A stretch of DNA of 64,000 bases from Bacillota bacterium (GTDB lineage Bacteria; Bacillota; Clostridia; Lachnospirales; Lachnospiraceae), in contig JAEVYY010000018.1 of NCBI GenBank assembly GCA_023392535.1, positions 95,428-159,427 on the forward strand, read 5' to 3'. The position numbers and the translations under genes are program-made. Below the pieces are notes generated by a model, which was not told where the DNA came from, made no database searches, and saw nothing but the letters and a program-made list of their open reading frames with translations. Shown here piece after piece: positions 8,573 to 17,185 of this stretch; position 1 is the stretch's first letter, and the number at the start of each line of letters is the position of its first letter.

Positions 8573-8983
8573 ATGCAGAAATTAGTAAGGAACGTTCTTA
8601 TCTTTGTTGTACTAATGGGATTGCTCGTCGGATGTGGTAACAGTCAAAAGGAAGTTAAAAAAGTAAAGAATCTTGATTATACAGTGGTAACAGCGGAAGA
8701 GATTCCAGAAGAGCTAAAAGTAAGTCTGGAAGAAAGGAAGGCAGAACCTTTTAAAATCACCTATGTGGATCAGGGATATCTTTATATTTGTGTCGGTTAC
8801 GGAGAACAGGCAACTGGTGGATATAGCATAACCGTGAAAGAGCTATATCTGACGGATAATGCGATCTATGTAGATACGAATTTAAAAGGACCTTCACCGG
8901 AAGAATTACAAAATCCTGTAAAGTCTTATCCTTACATAGTCCTCAAGACAGAGAACATGGATAAAACAGTGGTATTTGAATAA
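8573..8983 (+). CDS. PrcB-domain lipoprotein
   Basis: This 136-residue secreted lipoprotein (lipobox LLVGCG) has a compact C-terminal domain. Its central motif GYGEQATGGYSITVKEL followed by AIYVDTNLKGP is that of the PrcB C-terminal domain family, first seen in a subunit of the Treponema dentilysin protease complex. Small lipoproteins of this type are common in Firmicutes and their function is mostly unknown. The ATG at 8573 is used because AGGA lies about 9 nt upstream; the GTG at 8567 is less favourable. pyrC follows 49 bp later with its own ribosome site, so transcription may be shared, but a functional link is not apparent. Confidence 0.75.
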   Translation: MQKLVRNVLIFVVLMGLLVGCGNSQKEVKKVKNLDYTVVTAEEIPEELKVSLEERKAEPFKITYVDQGYLYICVGYGEQATGGYSITVKELYLTDNAIYVDTNLKGPSPEELQNPVKSYPYIVLKTENMDKTVVFE

Positions 8984-9032
8984 TTACTCATGCTATAATG
9001 CTACTAAGATAAAATGCCAGAAGGAGAACTCT

Positions 9033-10316
9033 ATGATTTTAATAAAGAATGGATATCTAATTGATCCTAAGAGCAAGACAGAAGCGACATTGGATATTCT
9101 GATAGATAAAAAGAAGATTATTAAGATAGGAAAGAACCTGTTAGAGACACTAAAACAACGACCCGATCATATTATTCATGCAGACGGCCTCGTAGTTGCG
9201 CCTGGACTTGTGGATATACACGTACATTTCAGAGATCCTGGTTTTACTTATAAAGAAGATATTGAAAGTGGTGCCAGAGCAGCGGCTAGGGGAGGATTTA
9301 CCTCTGTTGTACTAATGGCAAATACCAATCCGGTTGTGGATAACGAAGAGACACTTTCTTATGTATTGAATAAAGGGAAAAAAACAGGCATTCATGTATA
9401 CTCCTGTGCAACAATAACAAAGGGTTTGAAAGGGCATGAACTGTCAGATATGCAAAAACTTAGCCAGATAGGGGCAGTTGGATTTACAGATGACGGCGTA
9501 CCCATACTGGAAGAATCGCTGGTAATTTCTGCTATGCAAGAAGCTGCCAGACTAAACGTTCCACTCAGTTTTCATGAAGAAGATCCAAAATTTATCACGA
9601 ATAACGGGGTGAATGCAGGAGTTGCATCGGCACATTTTCAGATAGCAGGTTCACAAAGAGAAGCTGAGATTGATATGGTCAGACGTGATCTTTTGCTCGC
9701 AAAGGAAACAGGTGCACAAATTAATATTCAACATATTAGTAGCAAAGAAGCGGTTGAATTGGTACGTGTTGCCAAAAAACATAGTGACCACATTCATGCA
9801 GAGGCAACTCCACATCACTTTACGCTGACGGAAGAGGCTGTGATTCAATATGGAACGCTCGCTAAAATGAATCCGCCACTTCGTACGGAAGAAGACCGTA
9901 TGGCCATCATCGAGGGACTGCAGGATGGCACCATTGATTTGATAGCGACAGACCATGCACCACATAGCAGAGAAGAAAAGCAAAGGACTTTTACGGAGGC
10001 TCCGAGTGGTATTATAGGTCTGGAGACTTCACTGGCACTTGGCATTACCAACCTTGTGCATCAAGGCAAATTGACAATGAGCCAACTTTTGGAAAAGATG
10101 ACATACAATCCGGCTAAATTATATCATTTGGAAGGTGGATCAATTGAAGTAGGAGGACCTGCCGATCTAACTATTTTTGCAGAACATGAAACACAGATGA
10201 TTGAAAAATTTGTTTCAAAATCATCCAATTCACCATTCGCAGGAAAAAAATTACAGGGAGTCATTATTTATACGATCTGTAACGGTGAGATTGTATATGA
10301 CAACAGGAGGAGATAG
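9033..10316 (+). CDS. pyrC: Dihydroorotase
   Basis: This enzyme cyclises carbamoyl-aspartate to dihydroorotate in de novo pyrimidine synthesis. It has 427 residues and is of the type I amidohydrolase form. The metal site is visible as DIHVHFRDPG (His-x-His), the lysine-equivalent region around GFTDDGVP, EATPHHFTL, and ATDHAPH with the catalytic Asp. The frame runs back to 8976 but the ATG at 9033 has AGAAGGAGA 5 nt ahead. It begins a compact pyrC-pyrK-pyrD operon covering conversion of carbamoyl-aspartate to orotate; the remaining pyr genes are outside the window. Confidence 0.95.
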   Translation: MILIKNGYLIDPKSKTEATLDILIDKKKIIKIGKNLLETLKQRPDHIIHADGLVVAPGLVDIHVHFRDPGFTYKEDIESGARAAARGGFTSVVLMANTNPVVDNEETLSYVLNKGKKTGIHVYSCATITKGLKGHELSDMQKLSQIGAVGFTDDGVPILEESLVISAMQEAARLNVPLSFHEEDPKFITNNGVNAGVASAHFQIAGSQREAEIDMVRRDLLLAKETGAQINIQHISSKEAVELVRVAKKHSDHIHAEATPHHFTLTEEAVIQYGTLAKMNPPLRTEEDRMAIIEGLQDGTIDLIATDHAPHSREEKQRTFTEAPSGIIGLETSLALGITNLVHQGKLTMSQLLEKMTYNPAKLYHLEGGSIEVGGPADLTIFAEHETQMIEKFVSKSSNSPFAGKKLQGVIIYTICNGEIVYDNRRR

Positions 10317-10319
10317 GAT

Positions 10320-11096
10320 ATGACACAAAAGAGAAAAGAAATGGCAGTAGTTGATAGTCAGGTAGAAATAGCCACTGGTATTTATGATATGTGGATTTCT
10401 ACCGATCTTTCCTTACAGGCTGAACCAGGTCAATTTATCTGTGTATATCCCTGGGATGAAAGTACATTATTGCCCAGACCAATCAGTATCTGCGAAGTGG
10501 ATCCTATCAATAAGAGACTTCGTATTGTTTACCGTATTGCTGGAAAAGGTACGAAGGAATTTTCTACTTACCATGAGGGACAGGCAATCCAAATTCTCGG
10601 TACATTGGGAAATGGCTTTCCTCTGGAAAAGGGAATGGGGAAAAAAGTATTCCTGATGGGAGGGGGGATAGGGATTCCACCTATGCTTCAACTGTCCAAA
10701 GAATTAAATGCAAATAGTCAAGTGATTCTTGGATACCGTAATGAGGAATTGTTCTTAAAGTCTGAATTTGAAAAAAATGGTGCTGTCTATATTGCAACGG
10801 AAGATGGAAGTGCTGGTACAAAAGGAAATGTCATGGATGCTATTCGAGAAAATGCACTGGAGGCAGAGGTCTTATTTGCCTGTGGGCCAATGCCTATGCT
10901 CCGTGCGATTAAGCACTATGCAGAAGAAAAGGGGATTCCTGCCTATATCTCATTGGAAGAAAGAATGGCATGCGGAGTGGGCGCTTGTCTGGGGTGTGTC
11001 TGCAAGACAAAAGACAAGGATCCCCATTCTCATGTCAACAATAGCAGAATCTGCACGGATGGACCTGTATTTGAGGCAAGAGAGGTGGAAATCTAA
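10320..11096 (+). CDS. pyrK: Dihydroorotate dehydrogenase electron-transfer subunit
   Basis: PyrK carries FAD and a [2Fe-2S] cluster and passes electrons from the PyrDB flavoenzyme to NAD+. The 258-residue protein starts with a ferredoxin-reductase FAD domain (LLPRPISICEV, the RxYS-like flavin motif) and an NAD-binding domain (KVFLMGGGIGIPPMLQL). It ends in the cysteine cluster CGVGACLGCVC...C. It begins 3 nt after pyrC and its stop overlaps the pyrD start by one base, as expected for translationally coupled subunits of one heterotetramer. Confidence 0.95.
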   Translation: MTQKRKEMAVVDSQVEIATGIYDMWISTDLSLQAEPGQFICVYPWDESTLLPRPISICEVDPINKRLRIVYRIAGKGTKEFSTYHEGQAIQILGTLGNGFPLEKGMGKKVFLMGGGIGIPPMLQLSKELNANSQVILGYRNEELFLKSEFEKNGAVYIATEDGSAGTKGNVMDAIRENALEAEVLFACGPMPMLRAIKHYAEEKGIPAYISLEERMACGVGACLGCVCKTKDKDPHSHVNNSRICTDGPVFEAREVEI

Positions 11097-11998
11097 TGAA
11101 AACAGAAGTTAAAATTGCAGGTGTTACCTTTAAAAATCCAGTCATGACCGCTTCTGGAACATTTGGGTCAGGGATGGAGTATAGTGATTTTGTAGATTTA
11201 AATAAACTTGGAGCCATAGTCACCAAGGGAGTGGCTAACGTACCCTGGGCGGGCAATCCGACACCCAGAGTGGCAGAGACCTATGGAGGTATGTTAAATG
11301 CTATTGGATTACAAAATCCGGGAGTAAATGTATTCATAGAACGTGATATTCCATTCTTAAGAAAATTTGATACTAGAATTATTGTAAACGTATGTGGAAA
11401 AACGGTGGAAGATTATATAGAGGTCGTGGAAAAACTAGGGGATCAGCCGGTCGATATGTTGGAAATTAATGTATCCTGCCCTAATGTGAAGGAGGGTGCC
11501 ATCGCTTTTGGCCAAAACACAGATGCACTTTTTCATATTACAAAAGAGATTAAGGCAAAAGCAAAACAGCCGATCATAATGAAACTCAGTCCTAATGTAA
11601 CGGATATTTCTAAGATGGCAAAAGCAGCAGAGGCGGCCGGAGCAGATGCGATATCTCTGATCAATACCATTACGGGTATGAAGATCGATGTGAACAAAAG
11701 AACGTTTGCCCTTGCCAACAAGACTGGAGGGTTATCTGGTCCGGCAATCAAACCGATAGCAGTCCGTATGGTATATCAGGCAGCACAAGCAGTAAATATA
11801 CCGATCATTGGAATGGGAGGTATTAGTAATTCCGAAGATGCTTTGGAATTTCTACTTGCTGGTGCAACGGCCATATCGGTAGGAGCTATGAATTTTGTGA
11901 ACCCGTATATTACCGAAGAGGTCGTAAGTGGAATAGAGTCATATATGAAAGAATTTCAGGTAAAAAATATAGAAGAATTAATTGGTGCAGTCAAATAA
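11096..11998 (+). CDS. pyrD: Dihydroorotate dehydrogenase, NAD-dependent catalytic subunit (PyrDB)
   Basis: This FMN TIM-barrel enzyme oxidises dihydroorotate to orotate; class 1B, 300 residues. Diagnostic segments are TASGTFGSGMEY, NAIGLQNPGVN, NVSCPNVKEGAIAFG (catalytic cysteine in class 1 enzymes), KLSPNVTDI, and the FMN-phosphate loop GMGGISNSEDALEFLLAGA. ATG overlaps the pyrK stop (TAATG). A terminator hairpin that also contains the sipL ribosome site follows directly. Confidence 0.95.
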   Translation: MKTEVKIAGVTFKNPVMTASGTFGSGMEYSDFVDLNKLGAIVTKGVANVPWAGNPTPRVAETYGGMLNAIGLQNPGVNVFIERDIPFLRKFDTRIIVNVCGKTVEDYIEVVEKLGDQPVDMLEINVSCPNVKEGAIAFGQNTDALFHITKEIKAKAKQPIIMKLSPNVTDISKMAKAAEAAGADAISLINTITGMKIDVNKRTFALANKTGGLSGPAIKPIAVRMVYQAAQAVNIPIIGMGGISNSEDALEFLLAGATAISVGAMNFVNPYITEEVVSGIESYMKEFQVKNIEELIGAVK

Positions 11999-12016
11999 AT
12001 ATATGAATAAAATCAT

Positions 12017-12060
12017 CTCCCTAAGAATACAATGAACTAAAGTTGTTAGGGAGGTTTTTT
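12017..12060 (+). terminator. Terminator of pyrCKD that also contains the sipL ribosome site
   Basis: CTCCCTAA (12017-12024) pairs with TTAGGGAG (12046-12053), followed by GTTTTTT and then the sipL ATG at 12061. The right arm holds GGGAGG, the only good Shine-Dalgarno sequence for sipL. An intact hairpin would both stop read-through and hide the ribosome site. Confidence 0.7.
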
Positions 12061-13641
12061 ATGGAGCTAATTAAGAAAAATATACATATGGATCGCATCC
12101 GATCCAGGGCCACTTCACAGATTACAATAGAAGATGATATGAATGTACCCGATAACAAACCAGATATTGAACGCATTGTGTATGATAAGGGCAGGGTTCA
12201 GATAGATGAAATAAAGACGAGCGCAGATCGTGCACAAATCAATGGCAAGCTTGAATTTTTCTGTCTATATATTACAAACGAAGAAGGAAGAAAAGTAAGA
12301 GTTTTGGAAGGAAGCATTCCATTTCAGGAACAAATATATATAGAAGGATTGAAAAACGGAGATTCCGTGAATGTAAAAGCGGATATTGAAGATCTAACGA
12401 TAGGTCTTATCAATTCAAGAAAAATAAGTGTGCAGTCCGTGATAACACTGATCGCTTATGTGGATGAAATAGCAGATGAAGAAACTTCTGTTGACATTAT
12501 TCACAATGAAAATAGTTCGGACCAGATACCAATTGAATATCTTAAAAAACGATTATCCATATCAGAACTTGCAATACAGAAAAAAGATGTATTCCGCATT
12601 AAGGAAGAAATCCAGCTTCCACAGGAATTACCTAATATCTTTGAAATCTTATGGCAGAATATCGATGTTAATATAACAGAATTTAAAGCAATGGACGAAA
12701 AATTGTCTTTAAAAGGAGAGATGAAAGTTTTCATCTTATACGAAGGAGAAGGAGAAGAGCAACCAATCAGATGGTATGAAACAACGATTCCGATCAGTGG
12801 AGTTGTCGAATGTCATAGCTGCGAAGAGGGATACATACCTGATATCAGTTATAGTATTTCTCATATTGATGTGGATGTGCGCCCGGATTTTGATGGAGAA
12901 GAAAGAGTCATTGGGATAGAATTGCCGTTGGAGTTACAAATTAAATTGTATGAACAGGAAGACATAGATATTCTCTCAGATGTTTATGGCCTGCAAAATG
13001 AAGTAAATGCGGTCACGCAGAAAGGGCATTATAAGGATCTTCTTATACGGAATAATGGTAAATTTTCCATTGCTGATCATATTAAATTAAATTCGGGTAA
13101 TGAAAGAATTCTCCAATTATGCCATAGCGATGGGCAAGTACAGATCAACGAAATAAAACCTGTTGATAACGGTATAGAGGTGGAGGGCAATGCTGCAATT
13201 AAGGTATTGTATATCACCAATGACGATCAGGTGCCTTTTTCATCGGTAGAAGGTAACATTCCTTTTGTGCACACAATTGAAGTACCAAATATGAGTGAAG
13301 ATGCGGAAAGACATATCCAAATGAGCATAGATCAAATGAATGTAAGTATGGTGGATAGTGAAGAACTGGATGTCAAAGCGGATCTGCATGTTGCAGCAGT
13401 TGTATTTAAACCTTTGGATGAAGATATCATCAAAGAGATACAGATAAAAGATTTGGATTTAGATCGCTTAAAGAATCTTCCGGGAATTGTGGTATATGTG
13501 GTAAAAAAAGGAGATACTCTGTGGAAGATCGGCAAAACATATAATATGTCCGTAAATCAGATTAAATTACTGAATAATTTAACTTCTGATGTAATTAAAC
13601 CAGGGGATAAATTAATACTTGTAAAGTCTTTAAGTGCGTAA
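12061..13641 (+). CDS. sipL: DUF3794/LysM spore-coat morphogenesis protein (SipL-type)
   Basis: This 526-residue protein has repeated DUF3794 modules (one N-terminal from about residue 30, one central, one from about 340). It ends in a LysM domain (VVYVVKKGDTLWKIGKTYNMSVNQIKLLN in two parts, about 475-522). In C. difficile SipL binds the SpoIVA ATPase through its LysM region and anchors the coat to the forespore. The module repeats share the pattern VxIxEIK...V.G...VLYIT. The start at 12061 is dictated by GGGAGG in the terminator ahead of it. A generic DUF3794-LysM protein is the alternative, but the order and length fit SipL well. Confidence 0.8.
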   Translation: MELIKKNIHMDRIRSRATSQITIEDDMNVPDNKPDIERIVYDKGRVQIDEIKTSADRAQINGKLEFFCLYITNEEGRKVRVLEGSIPFQEQIYIEGLKNGDSVNVKADIEDLTIGLINSRKISVQSVITLIAYVDEIADEETSVDIIHNENSSDQIPIEYLKKRLSISELAIQKKDVFRIKEEIQLPQELPNIFEILWQNIDVNITEFKAMDEKLSLKGEMKVFILYEGEGEEQPIRWYETTIPISGVVECHSCEEGYIPDISYSISHIDVDVRPDFDGEERVIGIELPLELQIKLYEQEDIDILSDVYGLQNEVNAVTQKGHYKDLLIRNNGKFSIADHIKLNSGNERILQLCHSDGQVQINEIKPVDNGIEVEGNAAIKVLYITNDDQVPFSSVEGNIPFVHTIEVPNMSEDAERHIQMSIDQMNVSMVDSEELDVKADLHVAAVVFKPLDEDIIKEIQIKDLDLDRLKNLPGIVVYVVKKGDTLWKIGKTYNMSVNQIKLLNNLTSDVIKPGDKLILVKSLSA

Positions 13642-13650
13642 TAAAAAGTA

Positions 13651-13689
13651 TATAAGTGCCACAAATCCATTTAATTTGTGGCACTTATA
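13651..13689. terminator. Bidirectional terminator between sipL and livF
   Basis: TATAAGTGCCACAAAT (13651-13666) pairs perfectly with ATTTGTGGCACTTATA (13674-13689), with A/T-rich flanks on both sides. It separates converging sipL (+) and the liv operon (-). Confidence 0.85.
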
Positions 13690-13690
13690 T

Positions 13691-14395
13691 TTATACACCA
13701 AGATATGCTTTCCGTACTTCATCGTTAGAGAGCAGTTCTTTTGCAATGCCTGACATTTTAATGCGTCCCGTTTCCAAGACATAGGCACGGTCTGCAATAG
13801 ACAAAGCCATTTTAGCATTCTGCTCTACTAATAAAATAGTTATCCCTTGGCTACTGACTTCCTTGATAATTTTAAATATTTCAGCTACGAGAATAGGGGA
13901 CAGCCCCATCGAGGGTTCATCCATCAACAAAATATTTGGTTTTGACATTAAGGCACGGCCAACGGCCAGCATTTGCTGTTCGCCACCAGATAATGTTCCG
14001 GCTAATTGTTTACAACGTTCCTTTAATCGGGGAAAACGCTGGTACACGTCTTTCATATCACTTTGAATGATATCTTTATTATTGTGAATATAGGCTCCCA
14101 TTTCTAAATTCTCTTCCACAGTCATACCTGCAAATACGTGACGTCCTTCTGGTACATGTGCCAAGCCATGGGTGATAATTTTGCTCGGTTCTGTCTTCAA
14201 AAGATCAACATCACCTAGAAAAACAGATCCGCTGGTCGCCTTATGAAGGCCTGAAATCGTATGAAGAATGGTAGTTTTACCTGCACCATTGGCACCGATC
14301 AATGTCACGATTTCCCCTTTATTTACCTTGAGAGAGACATCATGAATGGCATGAATGGCTCCATAGGATACATTAAGATCTTTTACAGTTAACAT
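13691..14395 (-). CDS. livF: Branched-chain amino acid ABC transporter ATP-binding protein LivF
   Basis: Second ATPase of a LIV-I type importer; 234 residues. Walker A is GANGAGKTT, the signature is LSGGEQQ, and Walker B is NILLMDEPSMGLSP, the last being typical of LivF. It is the last gene of a five-gene minus-strand operon (binding protein, LivH, LivM, LivG, LivF), starting 3 nt after livG. LivF and LivG form the ATPase heterodimer beneath LivH/LivM. The substrate is predicted to be leucine, isoleucine or valine, though urea and amide importers share this architecture. Confidence 0.92.
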   Translation of the reverse strand: MLTVKDLNVSYGAIHAIHDVSLKVNKGEIVTLIGANGAGKTTILHTISGLHKATSGSVFLGDVDLLKTEPSKIITHGLAHVPEGRHVFAGMTVEENLEMGAYIHNNKDIIQSDMKDVYQRFPRLKERCKQLAGTLSGGEQQMLAVGRALMSKPNILLMDEPSMGLSPILVAEIFKIIKEVSSQGITILLVEQNAKMALSIADRAYVLETGRIKMSGIAKELLSNDEVRKAYLGV

Positions 14396-14398
14396 GGA

Positions 14399-15181
14399 CT
14401 ACACCTCCTCTTCGCCTAAGTAAGCTGCGATTACCTTTGGATTTTGTGAGATTTCCTGTGCAGTACCGGATGCAAGAATCTCTCCGTAATTAAGAACGAC
14501 AATTCTTTCGCATACTTTCATAACTAAGCTCATGTCATGCTCGATCAGTAAGATAGATATCTTGAATTTCTCACGAATTAAATTAATAGAATCAAGAAGT
14601 TCGGCTGTTTCAGTAGGGTTCATACCTGCTGCAGGTTCATCTAAAAGCAATACTTTCATATCGGTTGCCAGAGCTCTGGCAATCTCTAATTTGCGTTGCT
14701 GACCATAAGGAAGATTTTCCGCTGCAGAGTCAGCTAACCCCTCCAAATGAAAAAGAGACAGTAGATCTCTTGCTTTGGCATCTATTTCTAATTCTTCCCT
14801 CCAATAAGCAGGAGTACGGAATATAGCCGATAAAAGATTATATTTCATATTCTTATTAAAAGCTATCTTTACATTATCTAGTACTGTCATCTTTTTAAAA
14901 AGGCGGATATTCTGAAAGGTTCTGGCAATTCCGGCACTTACTACCTGATGGGATTGCCTGCCATTCATTTTTTCTCCATTCAGATAATAAACTCCTTCTG
15001 TTGCCTGATATACACCAGTCAGAAGGTTGAAAACAGTTGTTTTTCCTGCCCCGTTAGGGCCAATGAGACCAACCAATTCACTTTTTCCAATTGCGATATT
15101 AAAATCATGAACAGCCTTTAACCCACCGAATTGAATTCCAAGTCCTTTTGCTTCCAAGATAGGAGTTTGTTCTTTATTCAT
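14399..15181 (-). CDS. livG: Branched-chain amino acid ABC transporter ATP-binding protein LivG
   Basis: First ATPase of the importer, 260 residues. It has Walker A GPNGAGKTT, a long LivG-type insertion after the Q-loop (RTFQNIRLFKKMTVLDNVKIA), the signature LPYGQQRKLE with the LivG-specific YGQQR form, Walker B VLLLDEPAAGMNP, and an H-loop. These separate it from LivF. Gaps to livM and livF are only 3 nt each. Confidence 0.93.
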   Translation of the reverse strand: MNKEQTPILEAKGLGIQFGGLKAVHDFNIAIGKSELVGLIGPNGAGKTTVFNLLTGVYQATEGVYYLNGEKMNGRQSHQVVSAGIARTFQNIRLFKKMTVLDNVKIAFNKNMKYNLLSAIFRTPAYWREELEIDAKARDLLSLFHLEGLADSAAENLPYGQQRKLEIARALATDMKVLLLDEPAAGMNPTETAELLDSINLIREKFKISILLIEHDMSLVMKVCERIVVLNYGEILASGTAQEISQNPKVIAAYLGEEEV

Positions 15182-15184
15182 ATG

Positions 15185-16177
15185 TCAATCCTCCTTTTCT
15201 TTCTTCTTACATAGTTTCTTAAGTACTCTTGTCAATGAAAATTCATAGGTACCAAATAAACCACTTGGTTTAAAGATCATAACCAGGACTAACACGATAG
15301 AATACATTAGCATACGGTAGGATTGAAAACTACGCAGCACTTCCGGCAGTGCGGAAAGAATAGAACCACCTATAATTGAACCTGTCAGAGATCCGGAACC
15401 GCCCAGAATTACCATTGTCAAAAATTCTGAAGAGTACATGAAGCTGAATTTGGTGGGAATCAAAGACGTAATATAGTGTGCATAGACAGAACCTGCGACA
15501 CCTGCAAAAAAAGCAGAAATAGCAAAGGTCAAGACCTTATAATAAGTAACATTAATTCCAGAAGCACTTGCTGCAATATAATCTTCCCGTATAGCCGTAA
15601 CAACACGACCGAATCTGGAGCGGATATATAAATACATCACGGTTACGGATATTACAGCGGTAATATATACATAGTGGATATCAGACACTTTACTGATACC
15701 GCTTAATGTCTTACCACCACCCGTAATGGAAAAGTTTGTAAATGCAACACGTACGATTTCAGCGACAGCGACCGTAACAATAGCAAGATAATCGCCGCGG
15801 AGACGCAAAGCTGGAATACCAAACAAAATACCACAGATAGCGGTTGCGATTCCACCAATAAGAGTCGCAATTAAAAATAAGACAAGCGGTGGCATTACTA
15901 TACCGGCATCATGAATCGCAATGGTTGTAACCGCACCTGCATAAGCTCCAATAGACATGAACCCAGCATGCCCTAGCGAAAATTCTCCCATGAAACCAGT
16001 GATCAGATTCAGGGAGCAAACCATAATTACCGTAATCATACACATGATTACAATACCATTTAAGTAACTTGTTTTGCTGCCAAGTAAGTTCCCATCAAAT
16101 ACAAAACATAAAACTCCATAAAGGAGGATAATTCCTATTACATTAATTAGATATGATATTTTTTTTTCTTTTGGCAT
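15185..16177 (-). CDS. livM: Branched-chain amino acid ABC transporter permease LivM
   Basis: Membrane-spanning half of the importer, 330 residues with about nine hydrophobic segments. GEFSLGHAGFMSIGAYAGA and LRGDYLAIVTVAVAEIVR are typical LivM segments. The cytoplasmic coupling loop is SRFGRVVTAIREDYIAASASG, contacting the ATPases. It begins 10 nt after livH. Confidence 0.93.
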   Translation of the reverse strand: MPKEKKISYLINVIGIILLYGVLCFVFDGNLLGSKTSYLNGIVIMCMITVIMVCSLNLITGFMGEFSLGHAGFMSIGAYAGAVTTIAIHDAGIVMPPLVLFLIATLIGGIATAICGILFGIPALRLRGDYLAIVTVAVAEIVRVAFTNFSITGGGKTLSGISKVSDIHYVYITAVISVTVMYLYIRSRFGRVVTAIREDYIAASASGINVTYYKVLTFAISAFFAGVAGSVYAHYITSLIPTKFSFMYSSEFLTMVILGGSGSLTGSIIGGSILSALPEVLRSFQSYRMLMYSIVLVLVMIFKPSGLFGTYEFSLTRVLKKLCKKKEKED

Positions 16178-16187
16178 AATTACGCAC

Positions 16188-17087
16188 CTACACTTTCTCG
16201 CCTACATTTTTACCTAAGATACCAGTAGGTTTCACTAATAAAACTACGATCAGGATACCATAGGTAATTGCTTCATACCAACCTGGGGCAACGTACACTT
16301 TAACAAAGATCTCGAGCAGGCCGACAATAATACCACCAAGCATAGCACCAGGAATACTGCCAATTCCACCAAGTACTGCAGCGATAAATGCCTTGATGCC
16401 CAAAATACTTCCCATTTCAGTGGTCGCTCTCGGATAGGTAGAGCAATACATAAGAGCCGCAACAGCGGCAAGGCCGGAGCCAATTGCAAAGGTAATCGTA
16501 ATAATTTTATTAACATGAATCCCAACGAGTGTTGATGCCACTTTGTCTTCCGGAACTGCACGCATAGATTTCCCAAGTTTCGTTTTCTTTACAAAGACTT
16601 GAAGAGCAATCATTATAAGAATTCCAATTGCTAAAGTAATTAAATATTTTGACTGTAATTTTGCACCCAGAATATCGATCATAGGAAGATTAAAAATAGC
16701 AGGTACAGATTTTGGATTGGCACCAAATAACACCAGGGCTAGATTTTCTAAAAATAAACTCATTGCCAGTGCAGTGATCAACGCCGATATAGAACCAGCA
16801 TTACGCACTGGTTTATAGGCAATCTTTTCTACAAGAACGCCGACTATTACACAGATAAAAACAGCTACAAAGACAGATAACCATGCAGGCATTCCGGCAC
16901 GGACCATAAGTGGTATCGTATAAAATAAAGTATAACTTCCGACCATGATAAAATCTCCATGGGCAAAGTTAATCATACGGATAATACCGTATACCATGGT
17001 ATATCCCAATGCGACAAGTGCATAGACAGCGCCTTGATTCAGTCCATTTACAATACTTTGAATAAAGAGTGACAAGGTAGCCACCAT
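16188..17087 (-). CDS. livH: Branched-chain amino acid ABC transporter permease LivH
   Basis: Partner permease, 299 residues, multi-spanning. The start GLNQGAVYALVALGYTMVYGI and INFAHGDFIMVG are diagnostic of LivH. The coupling loop TKLGKSMRAVPEDKVAS contacts the ATPases, and LGGIGSIPGAMLGG follows. It lies about 100 bp after the binding-protein gene, with a hairpin between them that probably sets the higher level of the binding protein. Confidence 0.93.
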   Translation of the reverse strand: MVATLSLFIQSIVNGLNQGAVYALVALGYTMVYGIIRMINFAHGDFIMVGSYTLFYTIPLMVRAGMPAWLSVFVAVFICVIVGVLVEKIAYKPVRNAGSISALITALAMSLFLENLALVLFGANPKSVPAIFNLPMIDILGAKLQSKYLITLAIGILIMIALQVFVKKTKLGKSMRAVPEDKVASTLVGIHVNKIITITFAIGSGLAAVAALMYCSTYPRATTEMGSILGIKAFIAAVLGGIGSIPGAMLGGIIVGLLEIFVKVYVAPGWYEAITYGILIVVLLVKPTGILGKNVGEKV

Positions 17088-17113
17088 CCTTTCTGATAAA
17101 GTTTAGTTTATTG

Positions 17114-17159
17114 TAAAAATAAAATGAGGCACAGAAGATACGGGCTTCTATGCCTCATT
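17114..17159 (-). terminator. Intra-operon hairpin after the binding-protein gene
   Basis: On the minus strand AATGAGGCATAGAAG pairs with a near-complementary arm (plus-strand arms 17123-17136 and 17146-17159) and is followed by a T-rich run. Such partial terminators downstream of substrate-binding protein genes commonly let that gene exceed its permease genes in expression. Confidence 0.65.
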
Positions 17160-17185
17160 ACGATAGTCAGTCTTTTTTGTCTGCC

